DNA from: Veillonella sp. DNF00869
Lineage (GTDB): Bacteria > Bacillota > Negativicutes > Veillonellales > Veillonellaceae
Reading direction: 5' to 3'
DNA: 64,000 nucleotides
Assembly: GCF_001553345.1 (NCBI RefSeq)
Contig: NZ_KQ960767.1
Location: 60,549-124,548 of the forward strand
A program made the translations under genes and the position numbers. The notes under the pieces are model-generated. The model saw only the letters and a list, made by a program, of their open reading frames with translations, was not told the DNA's origin and made no database searches. Each line of letters opens with the position of its first letter. Within the stretch, counting starts at the first letter, position 1. Shown here piece after piece: positions 30,052 to 38,581 of the stretch.

Positions 30052-32601
30052 ATGTACCGATTTCAAGTTAACGGTATTTGGCGTGAGGTGGAAGAAGATA
30101 AACGACTAATGGATTATCTTCGTGATGACCTACGCTTAACCGGAACAAAGGACGGTTGTAGTGCAGGTGCTTGTGGAGCTTGTACAATTCTCATTGATGG
30201 GAAAAAGGTAAAAGCTTGTATAGGTAAAGTTTCACAAATGGAAGGCAAATCAATTATTACCATTGAAGGCCTTACAGAACGTGAAAAAGAAGTGTATGTA
30301 TATGCTTTTGCGGAATGTGGAGCTGTACAATGTGGTTTCTGTATTCCGGGCATGATTATCAGTGCTAAAGCATTATTGGATACTACATTAGAACCTACAA
30401 GGGCAGATGTTCAAAAAGCTTTATTGGGAAATATTTGTCGTTGTACAGGATATGTAAAAATTGAAGATGCTATTTTATTAGCTGCTCGTTTATTTAAAGA
30501 GAACGCACCAGTTCCTAAAAATGATGCAGATGGTACTGTAGGATCTCGCTTACATCGTATAGATGCAGCTGAAAAAGCATTGGGTACAGGATTATATGCA
30601 GATGACATGGTGGTAGATGGCATGATTTATGCCAAAGCGATTCGTTCTAAATATCCACGTGCTCGTGTTGATGCAATCCATATTGAAGAAGCTTTGGCAC
30701 ATCCTCAATGTGTGACTGTATTAACGGCGAAAGATGTACCTTTCAATAAAACAGGTCATATTGTTCCTGACTGGGATGTTATGATTGCAGAAGGAGATAT
30801 TACTCGCTATGTAGGTGATGCTATTGCTGTAGTAGCAGTAAAAGAGAAAAAATATTTGCAAGAAGTATGTAATTTGGTAACGGTAGATTATACAGAATTA
30901 AAACCTGTATTAACTCCAGAAGAAGCTTTGGCAGAAGATGCACCATTATTACATCCAAATGGAAATATCCTATCTCATCAAGCGTTAAATCGTGGGAATG
31001 CTGATGAAGTCATTGCCAATGCGGCTCATGTGGTAACAAGACATTACTCTACACCACAAACAGATCATGCATTTATGGAACCTGAGTGTGCAATTGCTGT
31101 GAAAACAGAAGATGGCATACAATTATACACAGGTGGACAAAGTATCTATGATGAGCAACATGAAGTATCTCGTATGTTAGGCTTGGAAGAATCTCAAGTT
31201 AAGGTACATAGTATGTTAGTAGGTGGCGGTTTCGGTGGTAAAGAGGATATGAGTGTGCAACATCATGCAGCACTTGTAGCTTGGAAAACTGGACTTCCAA
31301 CGAAAGTACAATTAACTCGTCAAGAAAGTTTAGATGTACATCCAAAACGTCATGCAATGGAAATGGATATTACTACTGCATGTGATGAAAACGGTAAATT
31401 GTTAGCTACAAAAGTTAAAATTGTATCCGACTGTGGTGCTTATGCATCTTTAGGTGGCCCAGTATTACAACGGGCAGGTACACACTCTAGTGGACCATAT
31501 AACTTTGAACATTTCTCTATGGATGGTATTTGTGTGTATACGAATACTGTACCAGGTGGTGCATTCCGTGGTTTTGGTGTAACACAAACTATATTTGGAC
31601 AAGAGATCAATATCGACTTACTAGCTAAAGAGGTAGGCATGGACCCTTGGGAATTCCGTTATAAAAATGCGGTTCGCCCTGGTGATTACTTGCCGAATGG
31701 ACAATTATGTACACCGGATACTGGTATAGCTGAATGCTTAGAGGCAGTCAAAGATGCATACTATGCGAGTGATCGCACAGGTCTTGCGATTTGCTTGAAA
31801 AATAGTGGGGTTGGTGTAGGATTGCCAGACACTGGTCGAGTTATTTTAGAAGTTCGTGATGGTAAAGTGCGCATCCGTACATCTGCTGCATGTATTGGTC
31901 AAGGTGTAGGTACAGTAGCATCTCAGATTGTATGTGAAGCTACAAAATTGTCACCAGATCAAATTATAGTAGAAGCACCAGATACGGAACGTACGCCAAA
32001 CTCTGGTACAACTACAGCATCACGACAAACGGTATTTACAGGGGAAGCAACACGTAGAGCGGCTATAAAATTAGCAGAATTGTTAGCCACTAAAACGTTA
32101 GCTGAACTTGAAGGAATAGAAGTTTATGAAGAGTTCCTTGGCGTTACGGATCCATTTGATTCGGACAAAGAACATCCTAAGAGTCATGTGGCTTATGGAT
32201 ATGGAGCTTGCGTAGCTACGATTGGAGATGATAACAAAGTAAGTGAACTTCATGTGGCCTATGATGTAGGACGAGTTGTAAACCCACAATCTTGTGAAGG
32301 GCAAGTAGAGGGTGGAGCTATCATGGGTATGGGCTATGGTGTAACAGAAGACTTCAAGTACAATGAAGGTAAGGTAGTTACAAAATATGGCACATTAGGC
32401 TTGTTAAGAGCTACACAACGTCCAGAAATTAAATGTACATTCATAGAGAAAGGTACACCAGACCAATATGCATATGGTGCTAAAGGTATTGGGGAAATCA
32501 GTAGTATCCCAATTGCTCCAGCTATTGCCAATGCATATAATCGTTTGGACGGTATGGAACGTTGTTCTTTACCACTTGAGAAAACTGGATATCGAAAATA
32601 A
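30052..32601 (+). CDS. xdhD: XdhD-type molybdenum hydroxylase with fused 2Fe-2S domain
   Basis: An 849-residue purine hydroxylase. Residues 1 to about 150 carry two 2Fe-2S clusters (CSAGACGACTILIDG, then CGFCIPGM and GNICRCTGY). The rest is the molybdopterin-binding region with GGGFGGKEDM, PGGAFRGFGVTQ (substrate Arg), a QGVGTVASQ loop and the active-site Glu in AKGIGEISS. No FAD domain is present, so a separate flavin subunit is needed; the one at 37.3 kb is a candidate. GGAGGGAGG precedes the ATG at 30052. Selenium-dependence is inferred from the neighbouring YqeB/YqeC/YedEF genes. Confidence 0.93.
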   Translation: MYRFQVNGIWREVEEDKRLMDYLRDDLRLTGTKDGCSAGACGACTILIDGKKVKACIGKVSQMEGKSIITIEGLTEREKEVYVYAFAECGAVQCGFCIPGMIISAKALLDTTLEPTRADVQKALLGNICRCTGYVKIEDAILLAARLFKENAPVPKNDADGTVGSRLHRIDAAEKALGTGLYADDMVVDGMIYAKAIRSKYPRARVDAIHIEEALAHPQCVTVLTAKDVPFNKTGHIVPDWDVMIAEGDITRYVGDAIAVVAVKEKKYLQEVCNLVTVDYTELKPVLTPEEALAEDAPLLHPNGNILSHQALNRGNADEVIANAAHVVTRHYSTPQTDHAFMEPECAIAVKTEDGIQLYTGGQSIYDEQHEVSRMLGLEESQVKVHSMLVGGGFGGKEDMSVQHHAALVAWKTGLPTKVQLTRQESLDVHPKRHAMEMDITTACDENGKLLATKVKIVSDCGAYASLGGPVLQRAGTHSSGPYNFEHFSMDGICVYTNTVPGGAFRGFGVTQTIFGQEINIDLLAKEVGMDPWEFRYKNAVRPGDYLPNGQLCTPDTGIAECLEAVKDAYYASDRTGLAICLKNSGVGVGLPDTGRVILEVRDGKVRIRTSAACIGQGVGTVASQIVCEATKLSPDQIIVEAPDTERTPNSGTTTASRQTVFTGEATRRAAIKLAELLATKTLAELEGIEVYEEFLGVTDPFDSDKEHPKSHVAYGYGACVATIGDDNKVSELHVAYDVGRVVNPQSCEGQVEGGAIMGMGYGVTEDFKYNEGKVVTKYGTLGLLRATQRPEIKCTFIEKGTPDQYAYGAKGIGEISSIPIAPAIANAYNRLDGMERCSLPLEKTGYRK

Positions 32602-32644
32602 TCAGTAAGGGAGAGAGTGTGCTCAGTCTATGAAGTTCGATGTT

Positions 32645-32670
32645 GTAGCAAGTATGAGAGTACTTGCTAC
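32645..32670. promoter_or_regulatory. Perfect 10-bp inverted repeat before the purine permease
   Basis: GTAGCAAGTA (32645-32654), loop TGAGAG, TACTTGCTAC (32661-32670). No T-run follows directly, so it may be a weak terminator for the upstream genes or a protein binding site for the permease gene. Confidence 0.45.
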
Positions 32671-32752
32671 TTCATCAGATGATGTCTAAAATTCAAAACA
32701 TGATATAAGCATAAGACTAGTATATTCTATTAAGTAATATGAGGTGATTCAT

Positions 32753-34153
32753 ATGGCACATCAAATTCAGGGAGTTAATCATGTAGATGGAATGCTACCA
32801 ATTCCAAAATTGTTTGCTTACGGTTTACAACACGTATTGGCAATGTATGCAGGGGCTGTAGCGGTTCCCATTATCATAGCGCAAGCTATGGGTTTATCAG
32901 AGGCGCAGTTGATTCAATTAATTAACGCAGATTTATTTACTTGTGGTATTGCCACTTTGATCCAAACGTTAGGATTTTGGAAAATCGGCGCAAAAATTCC
33001 TTTGATTCAAGGGATTACATTTGCTGCGGTATCTCCAATGATTTTAATTGGTCAAGAGCATGGTATGACAAGTATTTACGGGGCCGTTATCGTAGCCGGG
33101 ATAGTCACATTCTTGATTTCTCATCTATTTAGTCGTTTAATCCGCTTTTTTCCACCTGTAGTTACAGGTACTATTATTACAATTATCGGTATTACATTAA
33201 TGCCTGTATCCGTTCGTTGGGTAGGGGGAGGTAACCCTAGTTCACCTGAATTTGCGAGTCCAATTAACTTGCTACTGGCTACCTTAACATTGGCAATCGT
33301 AGTAGCAGTGTATCGATTTGGTAAAGGATTCTGGAGTAATGTAGCAGTTTTAGTAGGTTTAGTAGTTGGAACATTAGCGTCAATGGCACTGGGTGTAGCT
33401 AACTTAGGGGCCGTTGGTCAAGCGGAATGGTTTGCTGTCGTAACACCATTAGCGTTCGGTTGGCCAACATTTGAATTTTCCTCTATTATTTCTATGGTCA
33501 TTGTTATGCTTGTTGTTATGACAGAGACGACTGGTGACTGTATCGCAATTGGTGAAATCGTTGAGAAACCAATTGGTAAAAAAGAATTGGCTGATTGCTT
33601 ACGTGCAGATGGTTTTGCAACTATGATTGGTGGATTCTTAAATAGTTTCCCACATACAGCATTTGCGCAAAACGTAGGTCTTGTAGCTGTAACAAACGTA
33701 AAAAGCCGTTTCGTAGTAGCTGCTTCTGGTGTTATTTTAGTAGCATTAGGATTATTCCCTAAAATGGCAGCGGTTGTAGCAAGTATTCCTAACCCTGTAT
33801 TAGGTGGTGCTGGTATTGCTATGTTTGGTATGATTATTGCGAGTGGTATTCGCTCTTTATCTAAAGTACAATTTGATGGTACTTACAATCTTATGATTGT
33901 AGCCATCAGTATTGGTGTGAGTATGATTCCGTTAGCAGTACCAAGTTTCTATAATCATTTCCCTGAATGGTTAAAAATTGTTCTTCATAGTGGTATTACA
34001 TTCGGTAGCTTAATGGCAGTCATTCTTAATGTATTGTTAAATGGCTATGGCAATGAAACGCATGTGGTCCAAAAAACTCGTCGTGAAAAAGCGATTGCTC
34101 GTTTGGATAAATGGAAAGCAGAACGTAAAGTTCGTAGAAATCAATCTATTTAA
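32753..34153 (+). CDS. Nucleobase:cation symporter-2 family permease (xanthine/urate type)
   Basis: A 466-residue NCS2/NAT transporter with about 14 helices. The family motif region is QNVGLVAVTNVKSRFVV: the QN-x-G-x4-T core is intact, but the usual R/K/G after the threonine is Asn. The second conserved acidic site is METTGDCIAIGEIV-like (TETTGDC). AQAMGLSEAQLIQLINADLF and LIQGITFAAVSPM also match xanthine/uric acid permeases. Position at the end of the purine operon points to uptake of xanthine or urate. GAGGTG precedes the ATG at 32753. Confidence 0.92.
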   Translation: MAHQIQGVNHVDGMLPIPKLFAYGLQHVLAMYAGAVAVPIIIAQAMGLSEAQLIQLINADLFTCGIATLIQTLGFWKIGAKIPLIQGITFAAVSPMILIGQEHGMTSIYGAVIVAGIVTFLISHLFSRLIRFFPPVVTGTIITIIGITLMPVSVRWVGGGNPSSPEFASPINLLLATLTLAIVVAVYRFGKGFWSNVAVLVGLVVGTLASMALGVANLGAVGQAEWFAVVTPLAFGWPTFEFSSIISMVIVMLVVMTETTGDCIAIGEIVEKPIGKKELADCLRADGFATMIGGFLNSFPHTAFAQNVGLVAVTNVKSRFVVAASGVILVALGLFPKMAAVVASIPNPVLGGAGIAMFGMIIASGIRSLSKVQFDGTYNLMIVAISIGVSMIPLAVPSFYNHFPEWLKIVLHSGITFGSLMAVILNVLLNGYGNETHVVQKTRREKAIARLDKWKAERKVRRNQSI

Positions 34154-34229
34154 TCAAAATACTGTATATGGTTAGACTTAGGTTACATATATAAGTGCTT
34201 TCTTTATACAGAAAGTAGCACGAAAATAG

Positions 34230-34270
34230 GTAAGCACCAATTATATGTATAATTGGTGCTTACTTTATTT
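34230..34270. terminator. Bidirectional terminator between permease and aminotransferase genes
   Basis: A perfect 15-bp stem (GTAAGCACCAATTAT / ATAATTGGTGCTTAC) with 4-nt loop, T-rich on the right and A-rich on the left, between two convergent genes. Confidence 0.9.
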
Positions 34271-34285
34271 TTAATATGTAATATT

Positions 34286-35449
34286 CTAGCTATAAGGGTG
34301 TTTGTGTTGTAATAGATCTAAGCTATTTAATATAGTATCTACTTCATCAGCTGTGTTGTGGTAGCCAAAGGAAAAGCGAACTGTTCCTTTAGGATAGGTA
34401 CCTAGTACTTGATGAGCAGTAGGAGCGCAGTGCAACCCAACTCTAGTGATAATATGATAATCTTGTTCCAGTTTGTGAGCCAGTTCTGCTGGATCACAAT
34501 GAGTAGGAGAAATAGAAATCACGGCTGTCCGATTTTGAATGTCGGGAATTCCGTGAATAGTATATTTCGATAATTCTTGCAAACCACATATGAATTGCTT
34601 GGTCAAAGACAATTCATGTTGGTAAATACTCTCGATACCTATTGTATTGAGATAGGATAGACTAGCATGGAGACCGAGGATTCCAGGAATATTGGGCGTA
34701 CCTGGTTCAAAGCGATCGGGAAAGGTAGTGGGAATCTCTAAGGTATGAGAAAAACTACCTGTGCCACCACTTAGTATGGGCTGTATTTGATGAGCTACAT
34801 CTTTTGTAAGGAGAAAGCCGCCGATACCTTGAGGCCCAAGTAACCCTTTATGACCAGTAAAGCATAGAACGTCGATATTCATATCTTTCATATGGATAGG
34901 TAAGATACCAGCTGATTGGGCAGCATCTACGATACATAATAGATTGTGTTCTTTGCAAAAAGCCCCAAGTTCAGCGATAGGTTGTATGGTACCGCATACA
35001 TTAGAGACATGAGTCACTAGAATAGCCTTTGTAGTAGGTAAGAGAAGTGATTCTAAGGTGGAGGTAATCATTTCACCTTGAGGTGTGCTTGGAATGGTGG
35101 AGTAAGAAACACCTTTCATAGATAATTGATGGAGTGGACGCATGACTGCGTTATGCTCTAAGCTGGAGATTAGGAGGTGATCACCAGCGGAAAAAAGACC
35201 TTGTAAGACCATATTTAGACTAGTTGTCACATTGGGAGTAAAGATGATGTATTTTGGGCTAGGTCCACCTAATAGTTGCTGTAACTGTTGGCGTGTTTCT
35301 AGGATCAAACGTTCCACTTGGTACGCATCTTCGTTAGAGGAGCGATGAACAGAAGCTCCATTAAAGGAAATGTAATCATACATAGCTTGCGCTACAGTTG
35401 GCGCTTTCGGGAAAGAGGTACTGCTATTATCTGCATAGATAGACTTCAT
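34286..35449 (-). CDS. Selenium-associated class V aminotransferase (cysteine desulfurase-like)
   Basis: A 387-residue PLP enzyme of the NifS/CsdA fold. It begins with the motif YADNSSTSFPKAP, has the PLP lysine in CFTGHKGLLGPQGIGG, and ends with the catalytic-Cys region GLHCAPTAHQVLGTYPKGTVRFSFG. This matches the branch (EF2568-like) found with selenium-dependent molybdenum hydroxylases. It would mobilise sulfur or selenium for the molybdenum centre. An AAGGAG precedes the ATG at 35449. It is divergent from yedE, and the 119-bp gap must hold both promoters. Confidence 0.9.
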   Translation of the reverse strand: MKSIYADNSSTSFPKAPTVAQAMYDYISFNGASVHRSSNEDAYQVERLILETRQQLQQLLGGPSPKYIIFTPNVTTSLNMVLQGLFSAGDHLLISSLEHNAVMRPLHQLSMKGVSYSTIPSTPQGEMITSTLESLLLPTTKAILVTHVSNVCGTIQPIAELGAFCKEHNLLCIVDAAQSAGILPIHMKDMNIDVLCFTGHKGLLGPQGIGGFLLTKDVAHQIQPILSGGTGSFSHTLEIPTTFPDRFEPGTPNIPGILGLHASLSYLNTIGIESIYQHELSLTKQFICGLQELSKYTIHGIPDIQNRTAVISISPTHCDPAELAHKLEQDYHIITRVGLHCAPTAHQVLGTYPKGTVRFSFGYHNTADEVDTILNSLDLLQHKHPYS

Positions 35450-35568
35450 AATTATAACTCCTTTTAATATGTATATTATATTTAGTATAAAGTAATGCGT
35501 GCAAAATATCAATTTGTAGGGACTGAAGTAAACTAGTCGAAGAGGTAATGTTTAGCAGGAGAGGTACT

Positions 35569-36621
35569 ATGAGTGTAATAAGTGAAAAGCAAAGAATTAT
35601 TATTGCTGGATTAATTATTGGTGCGATTGCTAGTTTGTTAGTGCTAGCAGGAAACCCACAAAATATGGGTTTTTGTATTGCCTGTTTCATTCGTGATTCT
35701 GTAGGAGGCTTGGGTCTGCATAGAGCAGCACCAGTACAATACATTCGTCCAGAAATTATTGGATTAGTGTTAGGAGCCTTTTTATTATCTTGGTTCCGTG
35801 GAGAGCGATCTGCTAAAGGTGGTTCCGCTCCAGCAACACGATTTACCTTAGGGTTCTTTACTATGATTGGCTGTCTTATTTTCTTAGGATGTCCATTCCG
35901 TATGATTTTGCGCTTAGCAGGTGGTGACTGGAATGCAATCATGGGTCTATTAGGATTCACAGGTGGTATTGCAGTAGGCACAGTATTCTTAAAACGTGGA
36001 TATTCCTTGGGTAGAACGTACATTGTATCTAAAATGGATTCCTATATTATGCCAGCAGCACAGGTGATTTTATTAGGTCTTGTGGTGGCAGCGCCAGCGT
36101 TCATTTTCTTTACTGAAAAAGGTCCAGGTGCCATTCATGCTCCATTGTGGATTTCTTTGGCAGCTGGTTTAGTAGTAGGTGGCTTGGCACAATATAGCCG
36201 TCTTTGTATGGTAGGTGGTATCCGAGATATCATTCTATTTAAAGAAACAAAATTAATTCTTGGTTTTATTGCGATTCTTGTAGCAGCGTTCCTAGTGAAC
36301 ATTTCTGTTGGTAATTTCCATCCTGGTTTTGTAAAACAACCAATTGCGCATACAGATGGATTGTGGAACTTCTTAGGTATGGCTTTGGCAGGTTTATGCT
36401 GTACATTAATGGGTGGTTGTCCATTGCGTCAATTAATCTTATCTGGTGAAGGTAACTCCGATTCCACAATTACAGTAGTGGGCCTAGCAGCAGGCGCAGC
36501 ATTCGCACATAACTTTGGTTTAGCTGCATCTGGTACTGGAGTTCCAGTGGCGGGCCAAATTGCAGTAGGTGTAGGCTTTGTGATTGCCTTAGTTATTGCT
36601 GTTAAAAATATGCGTAAATAG
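35569..36621 (+). CDS. yedE: YedE family putative selenium transporter
   Basis: A 350-residue membrane protein with about ten helices of the YeeE/YedE (sulfur-transport) superfamily. Conserved cysteines stand in MGFCIACFIRDSVGGLGLH and GCCTLMGGCPLRQLILSGEGN-like segments (here CCTLMGGCPLRQ), and RLCMVGGIRD is typical. The selenium-metabolism subgroup is indicated by the following yedF and DUF3343 genes. AGGAGAGG precedes the ATG at 35569. It is thought to import a selenium compound; the transported species is unproven. Confidence 0.9.
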   Translation: MSVISEKQRIIIAGLIIGAIASLLVLAGNPQNMGFCIACFIRDSVGGLGLHRAAPVQYIRPEIIGLVLGAFLLSWFRGERSAKGGSAPATRFTLGFFTMIGCLIFLGCPFRMILRLAGGDWNAIMGLLGFTGGIAVGTVFLKRGYSLGRTYIVSKMDSYIMPAAQVILLGLVVAAPAFIFFTEKGPGAIHAPLWISLAAGLVVGGLAQYSRLCMVGGIRDIILFKETKLILGFIAILVAAFLVNISVGNFHPGFVKQPIAHTDGLWNFLGMALAGLCCTLMGGCPLRQLILSGEGNSDSTITVVGLAAGAAFAHNFGLAASGTGVPVAGQIAVGVGFVIALVIAVKNMRK

Positions 36622-36639
36622 GAAATTTAGGAGGTAACT

Positions 36640-36843
36640 ATGATTGATGTGAGAGGACTATCTTGTCCAGAACCAGTTATTATGGTACAAAAAGCAATGG
36701 CATTAGGTGACAGTGAATATACTGTGCAATCTGACTCTAAAACAGCGGTAGAAAATATTACTCGATTTGTATTGGCTCAAGGTTATACAATCGTGTCTAA
36801 AGAAGAGAATGGTGAGTATATCATCACTATTACAAAACAATAA
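36640..36843 (+). CDS. yedF: YedF-like TusA-family selenium/sulfur carrier
   Basis: A 67-residue TusA/SirA-fold protein. It begins MIDVRGLSCPEPVIMVQKAM with the CPxP motif whose cysteine (Cys9) carries sulfur or selenium. It corresponds to the TusA-like N-terminal part of longer YedF proteins (about 200 residues) and lacks the DsrE-like second domain. AGGAGG precedes the ATG. It is followed after one base by DUF3343, and together with YedE it forms a selenium-handling unit. Confidence 0.92.
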   Translation: MIDVRGLSCPEPVIMVQKAMALGDSEYTVQSDSKTAVENITRFVLAQGYTIVSKEENGEYIITITKQ

Positions 36844-36844
36844 T

Positions 36845-37093
36845 ATGGAATATGTAGCAACGTTTTATTCTCACTTTGGGGCTATCCAATTTGAACAATT
36901 TTGTAAGCAAGCATCGATTGCGGTACACTTACAGCCTGTTCCACGTTGGCTTAGCTCATCATGTGGTACATGTGCAATTTTCCAAGTGGATCGATGCATT
37001 GTTGAAGACATTCCTGAAGATATTTTAGAAGATATAGAGCAGGTTGTAGAGAAACAAACAGAAGGATATAGAGAGATCTATAAAAGTAATTGA
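36845..37093 (+). CDS. DUF3343 small putative Se/S carrier
   Basis: An 82-residue protein of the DUF3343 family, small proteins often encoded beside YedE, YedF and the class V aminotransferase. The conserved part reads FYSHFGAIQFEQFCKQ, then PVPRWLSSSCGTCAIF, where the CGTC cysteines may carry selenium or sulfur. The ATG at 36845 starts one base after the yedF stop; the longer upstream in-frame extension overlaps yedF in another frame and is discarded. A large terminator follows. Confidence 0.85.
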   Translation: MEYVATFYSHFGAIQFEQFCKQASIAVHLQPVPRWLSSSCGTCAIFQVDRCIVEDIPEDILEDIEQVVEKQTEGYREIYKSN

Positions 37094-37130
37094 ACATCTT
37101 GCAAATTATATCTCATATAAAATTGATATT

Positions 37131-37205
37131 AGGCATACATAAACTTAGTCTCGAATAATGATAGATTCATTGTAGTTCGAAGTAGTTTGTGTATGCCTAT
37201 TTTTA
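37131..37205 (+). terminator. Terminator after the yedE-yedF-DUF3343 operon
   Basis: A 15-bp stem (37131-37145 / 37184-37198) with a further internal stem (TCGAA/TTCGA) and a final ATTTTTATA run. Confidence 0.85.
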
Positions 37206-37301
37206 TAGTAATGATTGCGAGTAGCATATGATGTATATGGATTATGCATATATGGATGTTTAGTATCTGAGATAATTCATATGCCAAAATCTTCATATAC
37301 A

Positions 37302-37310
37302 TGGTACAAT
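37302..37310 (+). promoter_or_regulatory. Extended -10 promoter of the xdh-like operon
   Basis: TGGTACAAT (37302-37310) is an extended -10 element; no good -35 is visible. It lies about 36 bp before the FAD-subunit start and inside the longer upstream reading frame, supporting the start at 37347. Confidence 0.45.
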
Positions 37311-37346
37311 AAGGATATAGAAATGTTGGAGTCAGGAGGTATAAGT

Positions 37347-38135
37347 ATGCTTATGTTTATGCAAGTGCAACAGCCTAAAACAGTAGAAGAGGCACATGCA
37401 CTCATGGTGAAGCAAAAGATGGCACCTATTTTAGCAGGTGGTTGCTGGACACGATTGGGAAATCGTAAATGGCCTATGGTAATTGACTTGTCTGAATTAG
37501 GTCTCCGTTATATTGTAGAGGACGAAACGGAATACCGCATTGGTGCCATGGCTACACAACGAGATGTAGAGGTGTACGAACCATTTAAAACATTCTGTAG
37601 AGGAGTGCTCCCAAAAGCTGTGAAAGATATTTTAGGTGTTCAATTCCGCAGTATGGCTACCATGGGGGGATCGGTAGCAGCAAAGTTCGGTTTCTCTGAT
37701 ATTATTCCTGCCTTATTAGCATTACGAGCAGAAGTACGTTTGTTTGAAGCGGGCCGTATGCCGATAGAACAATATTTAACGTATGGAACAAGAGATTTAT
37801 TACTTGAAATTATTGTGCCAAAACAAGAAGTACCCGTAGCGATTGAAGCATTACGGAAATCTACTTCAGATTTTCCTTATTTAACGGGATCTGCACGATT
37901 AGATAATCAAGGCTACTCGGTATATATTGGTTGTCGACCAGGTAAACCAGCGTTAGCTGCGAAATCTTGCCAGATTATTAACGAAAAAGGATTGGACGCT
38001 TTGGATGAAGCGGTAACCTTGATTCAAGAGGATTTATCCTTTCAAAGTAACTCACATGCAAGTGCAGAGTATCGCTTAGAGATGGCAAAAAACATGTTTA
38101 AACGATTGGTAAAAGAGGTGGCACAATGGAAATAA
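37347..38135 (+). CDS. FAD-binding subunit of a molybdenum hydroxylase (YgfM/XdhB-like)
   Basis: A 262-residue flavin subunit of the CO-dehydrogenase/xanthine dehydrogenase family. It starts with MQVQQPKTVEEAHALM and has the FAD loop PILAGGCWTRLGNRK (glycine-rich) and FRSMATMGGSVAAKFGFSDI, the second FAD-contact motif. AGGAGG lies before the ATG at 37347; the longer frame is not supported. It overlaps the 2Fe-2S subunit gene by 10 bp. It could also serve XdhD, which has no flavin domain of its own. Confidence 0.9.
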   Translation: MLMFMQVQQPKTVEEAHALMVKQKMAPILAGGCWTRLGNRKWPMVIDLSELGLRYIVEDETEYRIGAMATQRDVEVYEPFKTFCRGVLPKAVKDILGVQFRSMATMGGSVAAKFGFSDIIPALLALRAEVRLFEAGRMPIEQYLTYGTRDLLLEIIVPKQEVPVAIEALRKSTSDFPYLTGSARLDNQGYSVYIGCRPGKPALAAKSCQIINEKGLDALDEAVTLIQEDLSFQSNSHASAEYRLEMAKNMFKRLVKEVAQWK

Positions 38136-38581
38136 TGTTACAAGTGAACGGAGTGAAACGAAATATTCTCATCGAAACGGATGAAATGTTATTAGAAACA
38201 TTGCGTAACTTAGGCTTTTACAGTGTGCGTTGCGGCTGTGATACAACAAACTGCGGTTTATGCACTGTATGGGTAGATGGTGATCCTATATTATCTTGTG
38301 CATACCCTACATTCAGAGCTGTGGGTCATGAAATCACTACCTTAGAAGGTGTAGCAGAGGAAGCTGCAGAATTAGCGGATTGTTTGGCTGAAGAAGGGGC
38401 TGATCAATGTGGCTACTGTACAACCGGCATGATGATGAGTGCCATTGCATTAAGCCGTAAATACCCAAATGCTACTGATGAGGAAATTAAAGCTTACCTA
38501 AACAACAATTTATGCCGTTGTACTGGTTATGAATCGCATATGCGAGGAATTCGTAAATTTTTAGGAGGCAAAACACTATGA
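38126..38581 (+). CDS. 2Fe-2S subunit of a molybdenum hydroxylase
   Basis: A 151-residue protein with two 2Fe-2S clusters. The plant-type ferredoxin motif is CGCDTTNCGLCTVWVDG...C, and the second, helical cluster is QCGYCTTGM with LNNNLCRCTGY. Length and order match XdhC/CoxS-type small subunits. It overlaps the FAD subunit gene at its start and the large subunit gene by four bases at its end (ATGA), so the three chains are translationally coupled. Confidence 0.95.
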   Translation: MEIMLQVNGVKRNILIETDEMLLETLRNLGFYSVRCGCDTTNCGLCTVWVDGDPILSCAYPTFRAVGHEITTLEGVAEEAAELADCLAEEGADQCGYCTTGMMMSAIALSRKYPNATDEEIKAYLNNNLCRCTGYESHMRGIRKFLGGKTL

